64,000 nucleotides of DNA from Streptomyces tubercidicus (GTDB lineage: Bacteria > Actinomycetota > Actinomycetes > Streptomycetales > Streptomycetaceae): NCBI RefSeq assembly GCF_027497495.1, contig NZ_CP114205.1:1302001-1366000 (forward strand), read 5' to 3'. A program made the translations under genes and the position numbers. A model generated the notes under the pieces. It ran no database searches and had not been told where the DNA came from. It saw only the letters and a list, made by a program, of their open reading frames with translations. Shown here in pieces: positions 50,049 to 58,826 of this stretch (within the stretch, counting starts at the first letter, position 1; every line of letters begins with the position of its first letter).

Positions 50049-51872
50049 CTACCTCAACACTCCTTGGGTGACGGGCAGTTCGAGCACCCCTGCGTCCTTG
50101 GGCGTACTCGTGACCGTCACCGGCTTCACACCGCGATTGCCCCGATAAGCGGCGTCGCTCGCGGCGATCACGAAGCGCAGCCGGTGCCCCGGCGCGTACC
50201 GGTGGACGATGGCCGGCAGTCGCACGGTGAACCGCCGGGTCACATCGGGCACCCGGGCCGGGGCCACCAGCCGGTGCACCAGCGTCTTCTTACCGTCCGG
50301 CGCGACATCGTAGAGCTTGGCGAACAGCACGAGCTTGTCGGCCGCGTCCGCGGAGCGCTGGGCCCGCTCGGCCTGCGGTGAGGAGACCTTCAGCGTCACC
50401 TGTGGCGCGCCCACCACGTCGACCGGACCGCCCGCCACCGGCTGTGATGTCCAGTCGAGGTAGGTGCCCCTGGCGTCGTACGACGGCACGTCCGGCAGCC
50501 CCAGGATCCCGGCCAGCGAACTCTCCGAGTGGCTGGTGGCCATCCGCAGATTGCGGTACGTCCGGCTGCCGGGCGTCACCTCGGCGCGCCGGCCGACGAG
50601 CTTGCCGTCCCCGGAGAGATACAGCCGCCGGGTGCCGCCCGCCGGGAAGGCGGGCGCGGTGGCGTAGGCGGAACCGTCGGTCACCCAGTCCCGGTAGTAG
50701 GCGAAGGCCGGGCCGGTTCCGGTTGCCGTCCGGTGCCGGAGATAGCGGGTGAACCACGCCAGGATCCGCTGTCCGACATAGCTGCTGTCCAGGTTGCCCT
50801 GCGCCAGGTTGAGTTCGCCCTTCAGCGGCTTCTTCATCCCGCCGCTGTGGCCCCATGACTGCCAGATCATCTTGACCGGGGTGCCCTGCGCGGCGAGGGT
50901 CCGGTAGGTGGCGGTGGCCTCGTTGAGGTTGAACAGGGTGTCGTTCTGGCCCTGTACGAGCAGCGTCGGGGCCTTCACCGAGGGCAGATACGAGACCGGG
51001 GAGACGCTGCGCGTATAGCGGAGCACGGCGTCGGTCCGCTCCGCCGGGTACTTTCCGGAGTCCAGCAGCCGCTTGGTCTCGCAGGCGCGCGCGACGAAGT
51101 GCAGACAGCCGGGACCACCGGTACGCGAGGGGTCGAGCTCAGGATGCAGCAGCCCCTGCGCCTCGCCGATCAGGAAGAACCCGTTCGTCCACTGCCACTT
51201 GTAGGCACCGGGCAGCGGACCGGTGACGCCGTGGGTACGGCCGGCGTTGTTCGGGTCCAGGGAGTACGAGAGGTCGTTCCAGGTGATCAGCGGGACCAGT
51301 GCGTCGACCCGGTGGTCGACGGCGGCGGTGGCCAGCTGGATCGCACCGCCGTAGGAGCCGCCGATCATACCGACCCGCGGATCGCGCGCTCCGTCCTTGG
51401 CGACGTAGTCGAGCCGTGTCCCGTTGTCGGCCGTACGGGCGCCGGCCAGCAGGTCGATCAGTCCGCTCGCCGCCCGGCCGTCGGTCCCGGGGTCGTCGAG
51501 CGAGATCGGGCAGCCGGTCTTGCCGAAGCCGAGCCCGGAGTAGGCCAGCGCCACATAGCCGCGGGCGGCGAACGCCTTGGCGAGGGCGTCGGTCGAACCG
51601 TCCTTCTTGCTGCCGCCGAAGCCGTTGGTGGTCAGTACGGCGGGCGCGGGGTGGGCGGCGTCGGCGCCGGCCGGGCGGTAGACATCCGCGTCCAGCGTGC
51701 AGTTGCGCTCCCCGGTCCGGACGGTGACCTTCAGCGCGGTGACGGTGTACGGGTCGGCGGCCGCCTCCGCGGGGGCGGTCAGCGCGAGCGGAGCGGCGAG
51801 GGCGGAGCCGGCCAGCAGGGCGAGGGACCTGCGGAGCACGGGGCGGGACACGGCTCGGGACACGCTGGGCAC
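50049..51872 (-). CDS. Secreted CocE/NonD-family hydrolase (Xaa-Pro dipeptidyl-peptidase-like)
   Basis: A 607-residue exported alpha/beta hydrolase. The signal peptide (RSLALLAGSALAAPLALTAPAEA-A) is followed by the catalytic domain with VLTTNGFGGSKKDGS, RVGMIGGSYGGAIQLATAA (nucleophile Ser in G-G-S-Y-G-G), LLVQGQNDTLFNLNEA (Asp) and IWQSWGHSGGMKK (His). The C-terminal 200 residues are the jelly-roll X-Pro dipeptidyl-peptidase-type domain (VTLKVSSPQAERAQRSADAADKLVLFAKLYDVAPDGKK). It acts outside the cell on esters or Pro-containing peptides. GTG 51872 has GGAGG five bases upstream. Confidence 0.92.
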   Translation of the reverse strand: MPSVSRAVSRPVLRRSLALLAGSALAAPLALTAPAEAAADPYTVTALKVTVRTGERNCTLDADVYRPAGADAAHPAPAVLTTNGFGGSKKDGSTDALAKAFAARGYVALAYSGLGFGKTGCPISLDDPGTDGRAASGLIDLLAGARTADNGTRLDYVAKDGARDPRVGMIGGSYGGAIQLATAAVDHRVDALVPLITWNDLSYSLDPNNAGRTHGVTGPLPGAYKWQWTNGFFLIGEAQGLLHPELDPSRTGGPGCLHFVARACETKRLLDSGKYPAERTDAVLRYTRSVSPVSYLPSVKAPTLLVQGQNDTLFNLNEATATYRTLAAQGTPVKMIWQSWGHSGGMKKPLKGELNLAQGNLDSSYVGQRILAWFTRYLRHRTATGTGPAFAYYRDWVTDGSAYATAPAFPAGGTRRLYLSGDGKLVGRRAEVTPGSRTYRNLRMATSHSESSLAGILGLPDVPSYDARGTYLDWTSQPVAGGPVDVVGAPQVTLKVSSPQAERAQRSADAADKLVLFAKLYDVAPDGKKTLVHRLVAPARVPDVTRRFTVRLPAIVHRYAPGHRLRFVIAASDAAYRGNRGVKPVTVTSTPKDAGVLELPVTQGVLR

Positions 51873-52043
51873 GAGGACCTCCACACAGGTCGTACCAACC
51901 AGTCGGTAGCGGCGCGCTCATGCTGTGACACGGGTATCGGCAAGTCAACGTTCCGGACCCGCGTCGTGGTTAGGACGTGCGTTCAGGGGCGTCTTCCGGC
52001 GGGCGGAGCCAGGGACGCCCCATGAGGGCCGAGGCGACGGGAC

Positions 52044-52079
52044 GGTGACAGGACGGCAATCGGTGACTGGACGGCAATC
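52044..52079. repeat. 18-bp tandem duplication near LD-carboxypeptidase 3' end
   Basis: Two adjacent 18-bp units at 52044-52061 and 52062-52079 differ at one position. They sit 11 bases past the end of the LD-carboxypeptidase gene. Confidence 0.6.
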
Positions 52080-52090
52080 CGGTGGTGTGG

Positions 52091-53023
52091 TCAGCAGGTT
52101 GCCGGTGTGTCGAAGGTCAGCGTGCCGGCCGTGGCGTCCAGCTCGGCGGGGATGCCCAGCGGCAGGGTCAGCGCGGAGTCACCGTGTCCGAAGCCGAACT
52201 CCTCGGCCACCGGCACCCCGAGCCCGGCCAGCCGGTCCACCAGCACCTCCCGCACCCGGTCGTAGGGCCCGCAGCGGGCCCAGGAGCCGAGGACGATCCC
52301 GGCGACACCGTCCAGCCAGCCGGCGCGCAGGAGTTGGGTGAGCGACCGGTCGATGCGGTACGGCGGTTCCCCGACGTCCTCCAACAGGAGCAGCCCGCCC
52401 GCCGCGCCCGGCCGGGCCCGTGGGGTGCCCAGCTCGGTGGCGAGCATGGTCAGACAGCCGCCGAGGGTGAGCCCGCGGGCCCGGCCCGGCACCAGCGGCC
52501 GGGCGGACGGCGACACCAGGGTGCGGACGGTCTCCGGCGCGAACAGGGTGCGCCGCAGATGGTCACGGGTGGCGTCGTCCTTGAGGAAGACCTCCCCCGC
52601 GACGGCCGGGCCGTGCAGCGTGGACACCCCGGCACGCACCGCGAACGCCTCGTGCAGCACCGTGACATCGCTGAAGCCGATCAGCGGTTTGGGGGCCGCG
52701 GCACGGAGCGCGTCCCAGTCCAGGAGGTCGACCATCCGCTGGGCGCCGTAGCCACCGCGCGCCGCGAACACCGCCTTGACGGACGGATCGCACCACGCCT
52801 CCTGGAGGTCGCGGGCCCGCTCCTCGTCGGAGGCGGCGAGATGGCCCAGCGAGGGGTGGCCGCCGCGGACATGGGGCGCGGCGACCGGGTCGAGATCCCA
52901 GCCGCGGAGCACATCCAGCCCGCGGTCCAGCCGCTCCGCCACGATCGGGCCGCTGGGCGCCACCACCGCCACCCGGTCGCCGGGCCGCAGCCGTGGCGGC
53001 CGGACCGGCCGGGCGTCCGTCAT
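52091..53023 (-). CDS. LD-carboxypeptidase (S66, murein tetrapeptide carboxypeptidase-like)
   Basis: A 310-residue serine peptidase of family S66, which removes the terminal D-alanine from L-Ala-D-Glu-Dap-D-Ala-type murein tetrapeptides during wall recycling; some relatives cleave microcin-like compounds. The catalytic Ser118 is in IGFSDVT, Glu in LEDVGEPPYRID, His in FGFGHGDSALTLPLG; GGYGAQRM is also conserved. No signal peptide, so cytosolic. Its ATG overlaps the stop of the S9 peptidase gene (ATGA), making it the fourth and last gene of the dppA-type operon. Confidence 0.93.
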   Translation of the reverse strand: MTDARPVRPPRLRPGDRVAVVAPSGPIVAERLDRGLDVLRGWDLDPVAAPHVRGGHPSLGHLAASDEERARDLQEAWCDPSVKAVFAARGGYGAQRMVDLLDWDALRAAAPKPLIGFSDVTVLHEAFAVRAGVSTLHGPAVAGEVFLKDDATRDHLRRTLFAPETVRTLVSPSARPLVPGRARGLTLGGCLTMLATELGTPRARPGAAGGLLLLEDVGEPPYRIDRSLTQLLRAGWLDGVAGIVLGSWARCGPYDRVREVLVDRLAGLGVPVAEEFGFGHGDSALTLPLGIPAELDATAGTLTFDTPATC

Positions 53024-55047
53024 CCGCGCAGCTCCAGTGCCGGGACATCGTCGCGGGCGATGCCGAACGTGTGGGTGTAGAGGGCGAGTTCGGCCTCCAC
53101 GGCGCGCACGATGGTCTTCGCGCGGCGGAAGCCGTGGCCCTCGCCGGGGAACGACAGATAGGCGTGCGGTATACCGCGCCCGGCGACCTCGGCGAGGAAG
53201 CGTTCGCACTGCGAGGGCGGGCAGATCACATCGTCCAGGCCCTGGAGCAGCAGGAATGGCGCGGTGATCCGGTCTGCGCGGTGCAGCGGGGAACGCTCGC
53301 GGTAGCGGTCGGGCACCTCGTCGAGCGGCCCGATCAGCGAGTCCAGATAGCGCGACTCGAAGTCGTGGGTCTCGCCGGTGGCCCAGCCGGTGAGGTCCAG
53401 GATGGGGTAGCTGATGGTGCCGCAGGCGTAGAGGTCGGTGGCGGCCAGGGAGGCGGCGGCGGTCCAGCCGCCGGCGCTGCCGCCGCGGATGGCCAGCCGG
53501 GCGCGGTCGGCGGTGCCCTCGTCGGCCAGAGCGCGGGCGACGGCGGCACAGTCCTCGACGTCCACCACTCCCCACTGGCCGCGCAGCCGTTCCCGGTACT
53601 CGCGGCCATAGCCCGTCGAACCGCCGTAGTTGACCTCGGCGACACCGATGCCCCGGGTGGTGAAGTAGGCGATCTCCAGGTCGAGCACGAGCGGGGCCCG
53701 CCCGGTGGGGCCGCCGTGCGCCCACAGCACGAAGGGCGGCAGCTCTCCCTCGGGGGCCCGGTGGTCGGGGTTGTGCGGCGGGCAGATGTGGGCGTGGATG
53801 TCCCGCCCGTCGGGCCCGGTGAAGGTCCGGTGCAGCGGCCGCGGATAGTAGGCCGGGTCCAGGACGTCGGTGTGCCGGCAGGCCAGTACGCGGGCGCGTC
53901 CGGTGCAGGTGTCCAGCTCGACGATCTCGTACGAGCTGTGCGGACCGGCGGCGATGCCGATGACGCGGCTGCCGTGCACGGCGAGGCTGGGCGCCCACTC
54001 GGTCCACGGGCCCGCCGCGTCGACCAGTTCGCCGCTCACCGGGTCGAGGATGCCCAGGGAGGTGGCGCCCAGGCCGTGGATCACTGCGAGGGTGCCGTTG
54101 TCCAGGGGCAGGAACCAGCGCTGGCCGACGGTCCACAGCGGTCCGCCGAACTCCTCCTGCCGGGCCGGGCACAGTGCGCGGCCCGACGCGGAGCCGTCGC
54201 CCGTCGCCTCCGGGTCGATGCGCCGCAGCTGCCACCAGCCGCCGGCGTCCGAGACGAACAGCAGGGAGCCGTCGGCCGCCCACTCGATCTGGGCGACGGA
54301 CTCACCGGCCGCGCCACCGTGCGGTTCGCCGGGGCCGAGGTCGCCGACGAGCGGCCGGATGTCCGCGAACCCGCCCTCTCCGGTGATCCGGGCGACCATC
54401 GCCAGCGTACCCTCCCAGGGCATACGGGGGTGGTCCCAGGCGAGCCAGGCGGCCCGCCGTCCGTCCGGGGAGATCCGCGGACCGGTCACGAAGCGATGCC
54501 GGTCGTCGCTCAACTCCCGTACGGACGCGCGGTGTTCGGCGGCGGAGCCGTCGAGCGGCACGGCCGCGATCACCCGGCGCACATCGGTCGGCCGGTCGCC
54601 CGTGAACTCCTCCAGGACACACCAGACCTCACCGAGCTCCGGGCGCAGCACCGGGTCGGCCCAGCGCAGCCCGTCGCCGACGGCGGAGTGCGGGGTGAGC
54701 GGGCGCGGCGCCTCGTCGCTGTCCGGCGCGTAGGCGTACAGCCGCTGGTCGGCGAAGTTGCTGAAGACGACCAGCGGTCCGCGCTCGGTGACCGCACCGG
54801 CCCAGGGCTGGCCGCCGTACTCCAGCACCCGGCTGCGGACGTTCCAGGGCGCGGGCAGTACCGACTCCTCGGTGCCGTCCGGGCGCAGGCGGACCAGCGC
54901 CCGCCGGCCGCCCTCGCCGGGCCGCGGCTCCGTCCACCACACCTCGTCGCCGACGACACCGGCGAAGGCCGGCCGGCCGTCGTGCGCGGCAACCGTCCGG
55001 GCATCGATCGGGGACGTCCAGCCGCCATACGGAGCCGTGGTCACCAT
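53020..55047 (-). CDS. S9-family prolyl oligopeptidase / acylaminoacyl-peptidase-like
   Basis: A 675-residue cytosolic peptidase. The N-terminal 400 residues are a WD-like propeller (WAADGSLLFVSDAGGWWQL, RISPDGRRAAWLAWDHPRMPWEGT) and the C-terminal part the alpha/beta hydrolase: GVAEVNYGGSTGYGREYRERLRGQWGVVDVEDC, nucleophile Ser about 523 in IRGGSAGGW, Asp about 603 in LLLQGLDDVICPP, His about 638 in FPGEGHGFR. It cuts short peptides that can enter the propeller. ATG 55047 has GAGAGG upstream. It is third in the operon, 45 bases after the M20 gene and coupled to the LD-carboxypeptidase. Confidence 0.92.
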   Translation of the reverse strand: MVTTAPYGGWTSPIDARTVAAHDGRPAFAGVVGDEVWWTEPRPGEGGRRALVRLRPDGTEESVLPAPWNVRSRVLEYGGQPWAGAVTERGPLVVFSNFADQRLYAYAPDSDEAPRPLTPHSAVGDGLRWADPVLRPELGEVWCVLEEFTGDRPTDVRRVIAAVPLDGSAAEHRASVRELSDDRHRFVTGPRISPDGRRAAWLAWDHPRMPWEGTLAMVARITGEGGFADIRPLVGDLGPGEPHGGAAGESVAQIEWAADGSLLFVSDAGGWWQLRRIDPEATGDGSASGRALCPARQEEFGGPLWTVGQRWFLPLDNGTLAVIHGLGATSLGILDPVSGELVDAAGPWTEWAPSLAVHGSRVIGIAAGPHSSYEIVELDTCTGRARVLACRHTDVLDPAYYPRPLHRTFTGPDGRDIHAHICPPHNPDHRAPEGELPPFVLWAHGGPTGRAPLVLDLEIAYFTTRGIGVAEVNYGGSTGYGREYRERLRGQWGVVDVEDCAAVARALADEGTADRARLAIRGGSAGGWTAAASLAATDLYACGTISYPILDLTGWATGETHDFESRYLDSLIGPLDEVPDRYRERSPLHRADRITAPFLLLQGLDDVICPPSQCERFLAEVAGRGIPHAYLSFPGEGHGFRRAKTIVRAVEAELALYTHTFGIARDDVPALELRG

Positions 55048-55092
55048 GCTGCAGTTCCTCTCCACCACCGGGTCGGACAACGCGTCGGCCGG

Positions 55093-56457
55093 TCAGGCCG
55101 CGCGCAGGAAATGATCGAGCACCCGGACACCGAAGTGCAGCCCCTCGACCGGCACACATTCGTCCACGCCGTGGAAGAGCGCCTGGTAGTCGAAGCCCTC
55201 GGGCAGCTTCAGCGGGGAGAAGCCGTAGCCGGTGATGCCCAGCCGGGAGAACTGTTTGGCGTCGGTTCCGCCGGACATGCAGTACGGCACGACATGGCCG
55301 TCCGGGTCGAAGCGCTCGATCGCGGCGCGCATCGCGGCGAACGCCGGGGCGTCGACCGGGGCCTCCAGCGCGACCTCGCGATGGTGGTACTCCCAGCTCA
55401 CATCCGGTCCGGTGAGCTCGTCCAGGGTCGTGCGGAACTCCGCCTCGCCGCCGGGGAGCACCCGGCCGTCGATATGGGCGACGGCGGTCCCGGGGATCAC
55501 ATTGATCTTGTAACCGGCCGCCAGCATCGTCGGGTTGGCGCTGTTGCGGACCGTGGGCTCGACCAGTTTGGCGGCCGGGCCGAGCCTGCCGAGCAGTGCG
55601 TCGACATCGAAGCGCGGCGCGTCGGCGTCCACCTCGATGCCCTGCAGCGCGGCGAGTTCACGGAGCGCGGCCCGCACGGTCGGGGTGAGCCGGACCGGCC
55701 AGTCGTGCGCGCCGATCCGGGCCACGGCAGCGGCGAGCCGGCTGACCGCGTTGTCGCGGTTGACCTTCGAGCCGTGTCCGGCCCGCCCCCGCGCGGTCAG
55801 CTTCAGCCAGGCCGTCCCGCGCTCCCCCGCCGCGACCGGGTACAGCCGCATCCCGTCGCCGCCATGGAAGGTGAAGGCGCCGGACTCGCTGATGCCTTCG
55901 GTGCAGCCCTCGAAGAGGCCGGGGTGCTGATCGGCCAGGAAGCCCGAGCCGTCCTCGGCGCTGGCCTCTTCGTCGGCGGTGAAGGCGAGCACGATGTCCC
56001 GGCGCGGCCGCACCCCGCTGCGGGCCCACTGGCGGACGACGGCGAGCACCATCGCGTCCATGTTCTTCATGTCGATGGCGCCGCGGCCCCAGACCACACC
56101 GTCGCGGACCTCCCCGGAGAAGGGGTGCACACTCCAGTCGGCGGGCTCGGCGGGCACCACATCGAGATGGCCGTGCACCAGCAGGGCATCGGCCGCGGGG
56201 TCGGTGCCCTCGATGCGGGCGACCACGTTCGTACGGCCCTTGCTGCGCTCCAGCAGCGTCGGCGTCAGTCCGGCCCCGGCCAGCCGCTCGGCGACGTACT
56301 CGGCGGCCGGGCGCTCCTGGCAGGCGCCGTCACCGGCGTTGCTGGTGTCGATCCGGATCAGCTCGGAGGTGAACCGCACCACCTCGTCGAGCGCCTGCTG
56401 GTCCACGCCGGTCACCTGCCCGGTCCCGGGCTCCCCGGCGCTCTCCACCTCAGCCAT
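55093..56457 (-). CDS. M20-family metallopeptidase (dipeptidase/carboxypeptidase-like)
   Basis: A 454-residue di-zinc peptidase. Metal ligands and catalytic residues are in LVHGHLDVVPAEP (His, Asp), GRGAIDMKNMDAM (Asp), AFTADEEAS (catalytic Glu pair), ISESGAFTF and the final FHGVDECVPVEGL (His). The lid/dimer domain begins GRAGHGSKVNRDNA. Substrates are small peptides or N-acyl amino acids. ATG 56457 has GGAGG six bases upstream and overlaps the end of the dppA-type gene by eight bases, so it is translationally coupled. Confidence 0.93.
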   Translation of the reverse strand: MAEVESAGEPGTGQVTGVDQQALDEVVRFTSELIRIDTSNAGDGACQERPAAEYVAERLAGAGLTPTLLERSKGRTNVVARIEGTDPAADALLVHGHLDVVPAEPADWSVHPFSGEVRDGVVWGRGAIDMKNMDAMVLAVVRQWARSGVRPRRDIVLAFTADEEASAEDGSGFLADQHPGLFEGCTEGISESGAFTFHGGDGMRLYPVAAGERGTAWLKLTARGRAGHGSKVNRDNAVSRLAAAVARIGAHDWPVRLTPTVRAALRELAALQGIEVDADAPRFDVDALLGRLGPAAKLVEPTVRNSANPTMLAAGYKINVIPGTAVAHIDGRVLPGGEAEFRTTLDELTGPDVSWEYHHREVALEAPVDAPAFAAMRAAIERFDPDGHVVPYCMSGGTDAKQFSRLGITGYGFSPLKLPEGFDYQALFHGVDECVPVEGLHFGVRVLDHFLRAA

Positions 56458-57289
56458 ATTGTTCCTCCACGGCGGACGACACGACGGTGGTGACCGCCTT
56501 GAAGCACCGGATGGCTTCGTACATGTTCTGACCCGTATACGCGATACGGCGTTCCCCGCATCGTTCCACGCCCGGCACACAGGTGGCCGCGCCCACCAGA
56601 TGTTCGGCGTCGAATTCCAGCTCGAACCGGAACGGGCCGCGCCGGGAGGGTTCATGACGGACCGCCAGTGCCGCGCCCTTGCGGGCGGCGGCCCGGATCT
56701 CGGCGGCGGTACGGGCCGGCGGTCGGCAGACCGCCGCATAGCGCGACACATAGTCCTTGACCGCCACACCGGGCGCCTGCGGGGCGTACCCCAGGGCGTC
56801 CTGGCAGGTGCGGTCGTCGCCGGTCACCAGCACCACGGGGACGCCGTACTCGGCGACCACCAGGGAGTTCAGATAGCCCTCGCTCGCACGGGTGCCGTCG
56901 ACCCAGACGCCGGTGAGGGTGTTGGCGAGGTAGGTGTGCGCGAGGACGCCTTCGGTGCCCGCCCCGGTGTGGTAGCCGACGAAGGCGATCCCGTCGACGT
57001 CGCCGTGCTGCACGCCTTCGACCATGCTCAGCGATTTGTGCCGCCCGGTGAGCATCTGCGCCCGCTCATCGAGCTGTTCCAGCAGCAGATTGCGCATCGT
57101 CCAGTGCGCCTCGTTGACCAGCACCTCATCGGCCCCGCCATCGAAGAATCCGGCGATCGCCGCATTGACGTCAGAGGTGAACATATGGCGGCAGCGCTCC
57201 CATTGGGGCGTCCCCGGCAGCACATCGGCCGGCCAGGTCACGCCCGTGGCGCCCTCCATGTCCGCGGAGATGAGGATCTTCACATGCAC
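56450..57289 (-). CDS. M55-family D-aminopeptidase (DppA-like)
   Basis: A 279-residue zinc D-aminopeptidase like Bacillus DppA, which frees D-amino acids such as D-Ala from short peptides. Active-site residues line up: Asp10 and Glu12 in SADMEGATG, His62 in NEAHW, His107 in VGYHTGAG, and a later His in LAHTY, with Glu in GTRASEGYLNS. Start ATG 57289; GTG 57283 is possible. It is the first gene of the four-gene peptidase operon (DppA, M20, S9, S66), and the set would dismantle murein-derived or other D-containing peptides. No peptide transporter genes are next to it. Confidence 0.95.
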   Translation of the reverse strand: MHVKILISADMEGATGVTWPADVLPGTPQWERCRHMFTSDVNAAIAGFFDGGADEVLVNEAHWTMRNLLLEQLDERAQMLTGRHKSLSMVEGVQHGDVDGIAFVGYHTGAGTEGVLAHTYLANTLTGVWVDGTRASEGYLNSLVVAEYGVPVVLVTGDDRTCQDALGYAPQAPGVAVKDYVSRYAAVCRPPARTAAEIRAAARKGAALAVRHEPSRRGPFRFELEFDAEHLVGAATCVPGVERCGERRIAYTGQNMYEAIRCFKAVTTVVSSAVEEQYG

Positions 57290-57696
57290 CAGTCCCGTCG
57301 CAGCTAGGCGGTACGCACGACACCCGATGCCGCCCGGTCACCACAGTCTCGGCGATACGGCACGGCTTGCCCAGCCTAACCAGGGCCTTCCGTCTGACGC
57401 CCCGTCCGGCGCCTTCCAGGACCGCCCCGTTGTCGGCAACAGCAGTCGGCGACGGGGCGGCAACGGCTGTCGGCAACAGCACAACTTCTTCATCTCAGCA
57501 CCACGATTCCTTCCCGGCGGAACCTGGGGGTACGCTCGTCCCCCACCGCATCTCGCACAGTTTCTGTCGCAAAGCGGAAGGACTTCCGACGGATTCCGTA
57601 AGGACTTCTAGACGAGTTCTGTCAGCTGCCGACGGCACATGCCAGGTGAGGTACAACAGGCCGGACCAGCTTCCCACGCAAGGAAACAGAGGCAGA
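57290..57696. other. Divergent regulatory region between dppA-type operon and PucR-type gene
   Basis: About 400 bases without a gene. TGTCGGCAACAGCA occurs twice (57431-57444 and 57468-57481), and AAGGACTTC twice (57578-57586 and 57600-57608) 22 bp apart, i.e. two helix turns. The right 150 bases are A+T-richer and should hold the regulator's promoter. These repeats are candidate binding sites; none is proven. Confidence 0.5.
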
Positions 57697-58581
57697 ATGG
57701 TGAGCGAGGCATTCCATGGCGTCCGGTTACCGCAATGCGGTGACACGCGAACCGACAGCGAAGGCCAACTCGCGATCTTGACCGAACTGATCGCGCAGTC
57801 TCTTTGCGATCGCAATCCGAGCTTCAAGGAAGTCATCGAACGGGGCGGCCGCCAGCAGGTGGCGAGACTGATCGAGGACGTGCTGCGGTCCGGTGATCCC
57901 CTGCCCGAGAAGGTGCGCGCGGTCATGCTGCGCACCGACACCGACATCCATCTGGTGGCGTCCGCGCTGGGCGACTGTCTCGTCAGCGCACCGGACGAAC
58001 CGCCGGGCCTGCTGATCCCCGCCGCGCTGGCCGACGGCAAGAACGGACGGGCGAGGCTGAAGGGCGTGCTGCGTCATCGCGCGGCGGTGGTCGGCCATGC
58101 GGTGCCGCCGGCGGAGGCCGCCGCTTCAGTCCGCGCCGCGTCCCGGCTGCTGGACCTGGCATCCACGCACGACGGCCCCGAGGCCGGAGTGGTGTTCGTC
58201 GACGACCACCTCTCCTCCCTCCTGCTCCTCCAGGACGAGACGCTGGCCCACACCCTGATCGCGCGCCGCCTGAGCCCGCTCGCCGGGCTGACGCCGGAGC
58301 GGTGCGAGCGCCTGGAGGCCACCCTGCTCGCCTGGCTCGGCGGCATGGGCGCTCCGGAGGTGGCGAAGGCGCTCAGCATCCACCCGCAGACCGTCCGCTA
58401 CCGGATGCGCCAGCTGGAGAAGCTGTTCGGCGCCCGCCTCCGGGACCCACGGACCCGCTTCGAGATCGAGATGGCACTCCGCAGCCGCCAGCTGATGGCC
58501 GCCACCCGCCGACGCCGGAAAGCCGCCACCCGCCGCCCCCGCGCCGCCACCAAGCCCCAGAGAGCCCTGCCACGGCGCTAG
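57697..58581 (+). CDS. PucR/CdaR-type helix-turn-helix regulator (TTA codon 11)
   Basis: A 294-residue regulator whose C-terminal PucR-type helix-turn-helix is clear: ERLEATLLAWLGGMGAPEVAKALSIHPQTVRYRMRQLEKLFGARLRDPRTRFEIEMALR (about 200-262), followed by a very basic tail (ATRRRRKAATRRPRAATK). The N-terminal part shows no GAF or GGDEF-like signature, so its effector is unknown. Codon 11 (57727-57729) is TTA, implying bldA-dependent synthesis. ATG 57697 follows GAGG; GTG 57700 is possible. It is divergent from the peptidase operon and is the natural candidate regulator. Confidence 0.88.
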   Translation: MVSEAFHGVRLPQCGDTRTDSEGQLAILTELIAQSLCDRNPSFKEVIERGGRQQVARLIEDVLRSGDPLPEKVRAVMLRTDTDIHLVASALGDCLVSAPDEPPGLLIPAALADGKNGRARLKGVLRHRAAVVGHAVPPAEAAASVRAASRLLDLASTHDGPEAGVVFVDDHLSSLLLLQDETLAHTLIARRLSPLAGLTPERCERLEATLLAWLGGMGAPEVAKALSIHPQTVRYRMRQLEKLFGARLRDPRTRFEIEMALRSRQLMAATRRRRKAATRRPRAATKPQRALPRR

Positions 58582-58594
58582 CGACCCTGCCCGC

Positions 58595-58617
58595 ATTCGC
58601 CCCCGAATTTGGCGAAT
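58595..58617. repeat. 7-bp inverted repeat after the PucR-type gene
   Basis: ATTCGCC and GGCGAAT are exact complements nine bases apart, starting 14 bases after the stop. It could be a weak terminator or a regulator site for the next gene. Confidence 0.4.
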
Positions 58618-58826
58618 CTCACACCACAACCCACCCCCGCAAATACGGACAAACCACCCACATCGCCCGGGGTGCCCGCACCCCCGCCACGTATCGTCGC
58701 CGTGACCCATGAACCGGGACACCGGCCGGCCGCACGGCCGCGGTGACCCGACGACCAGCCGGTCGCATGAGGCCGGCCGCCCGAGGGCGCAGCCTCCGAT
58801 ACACAGCGGGACAGGACACCACCTCC

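Noticed and set aside
52993..56493. A 1166-codon plus-strand open frame across the peptidase operon
   Set aside because: It is antisense to four genes with intact catalytic motifs; its translation is low-complexity and has no family signature.
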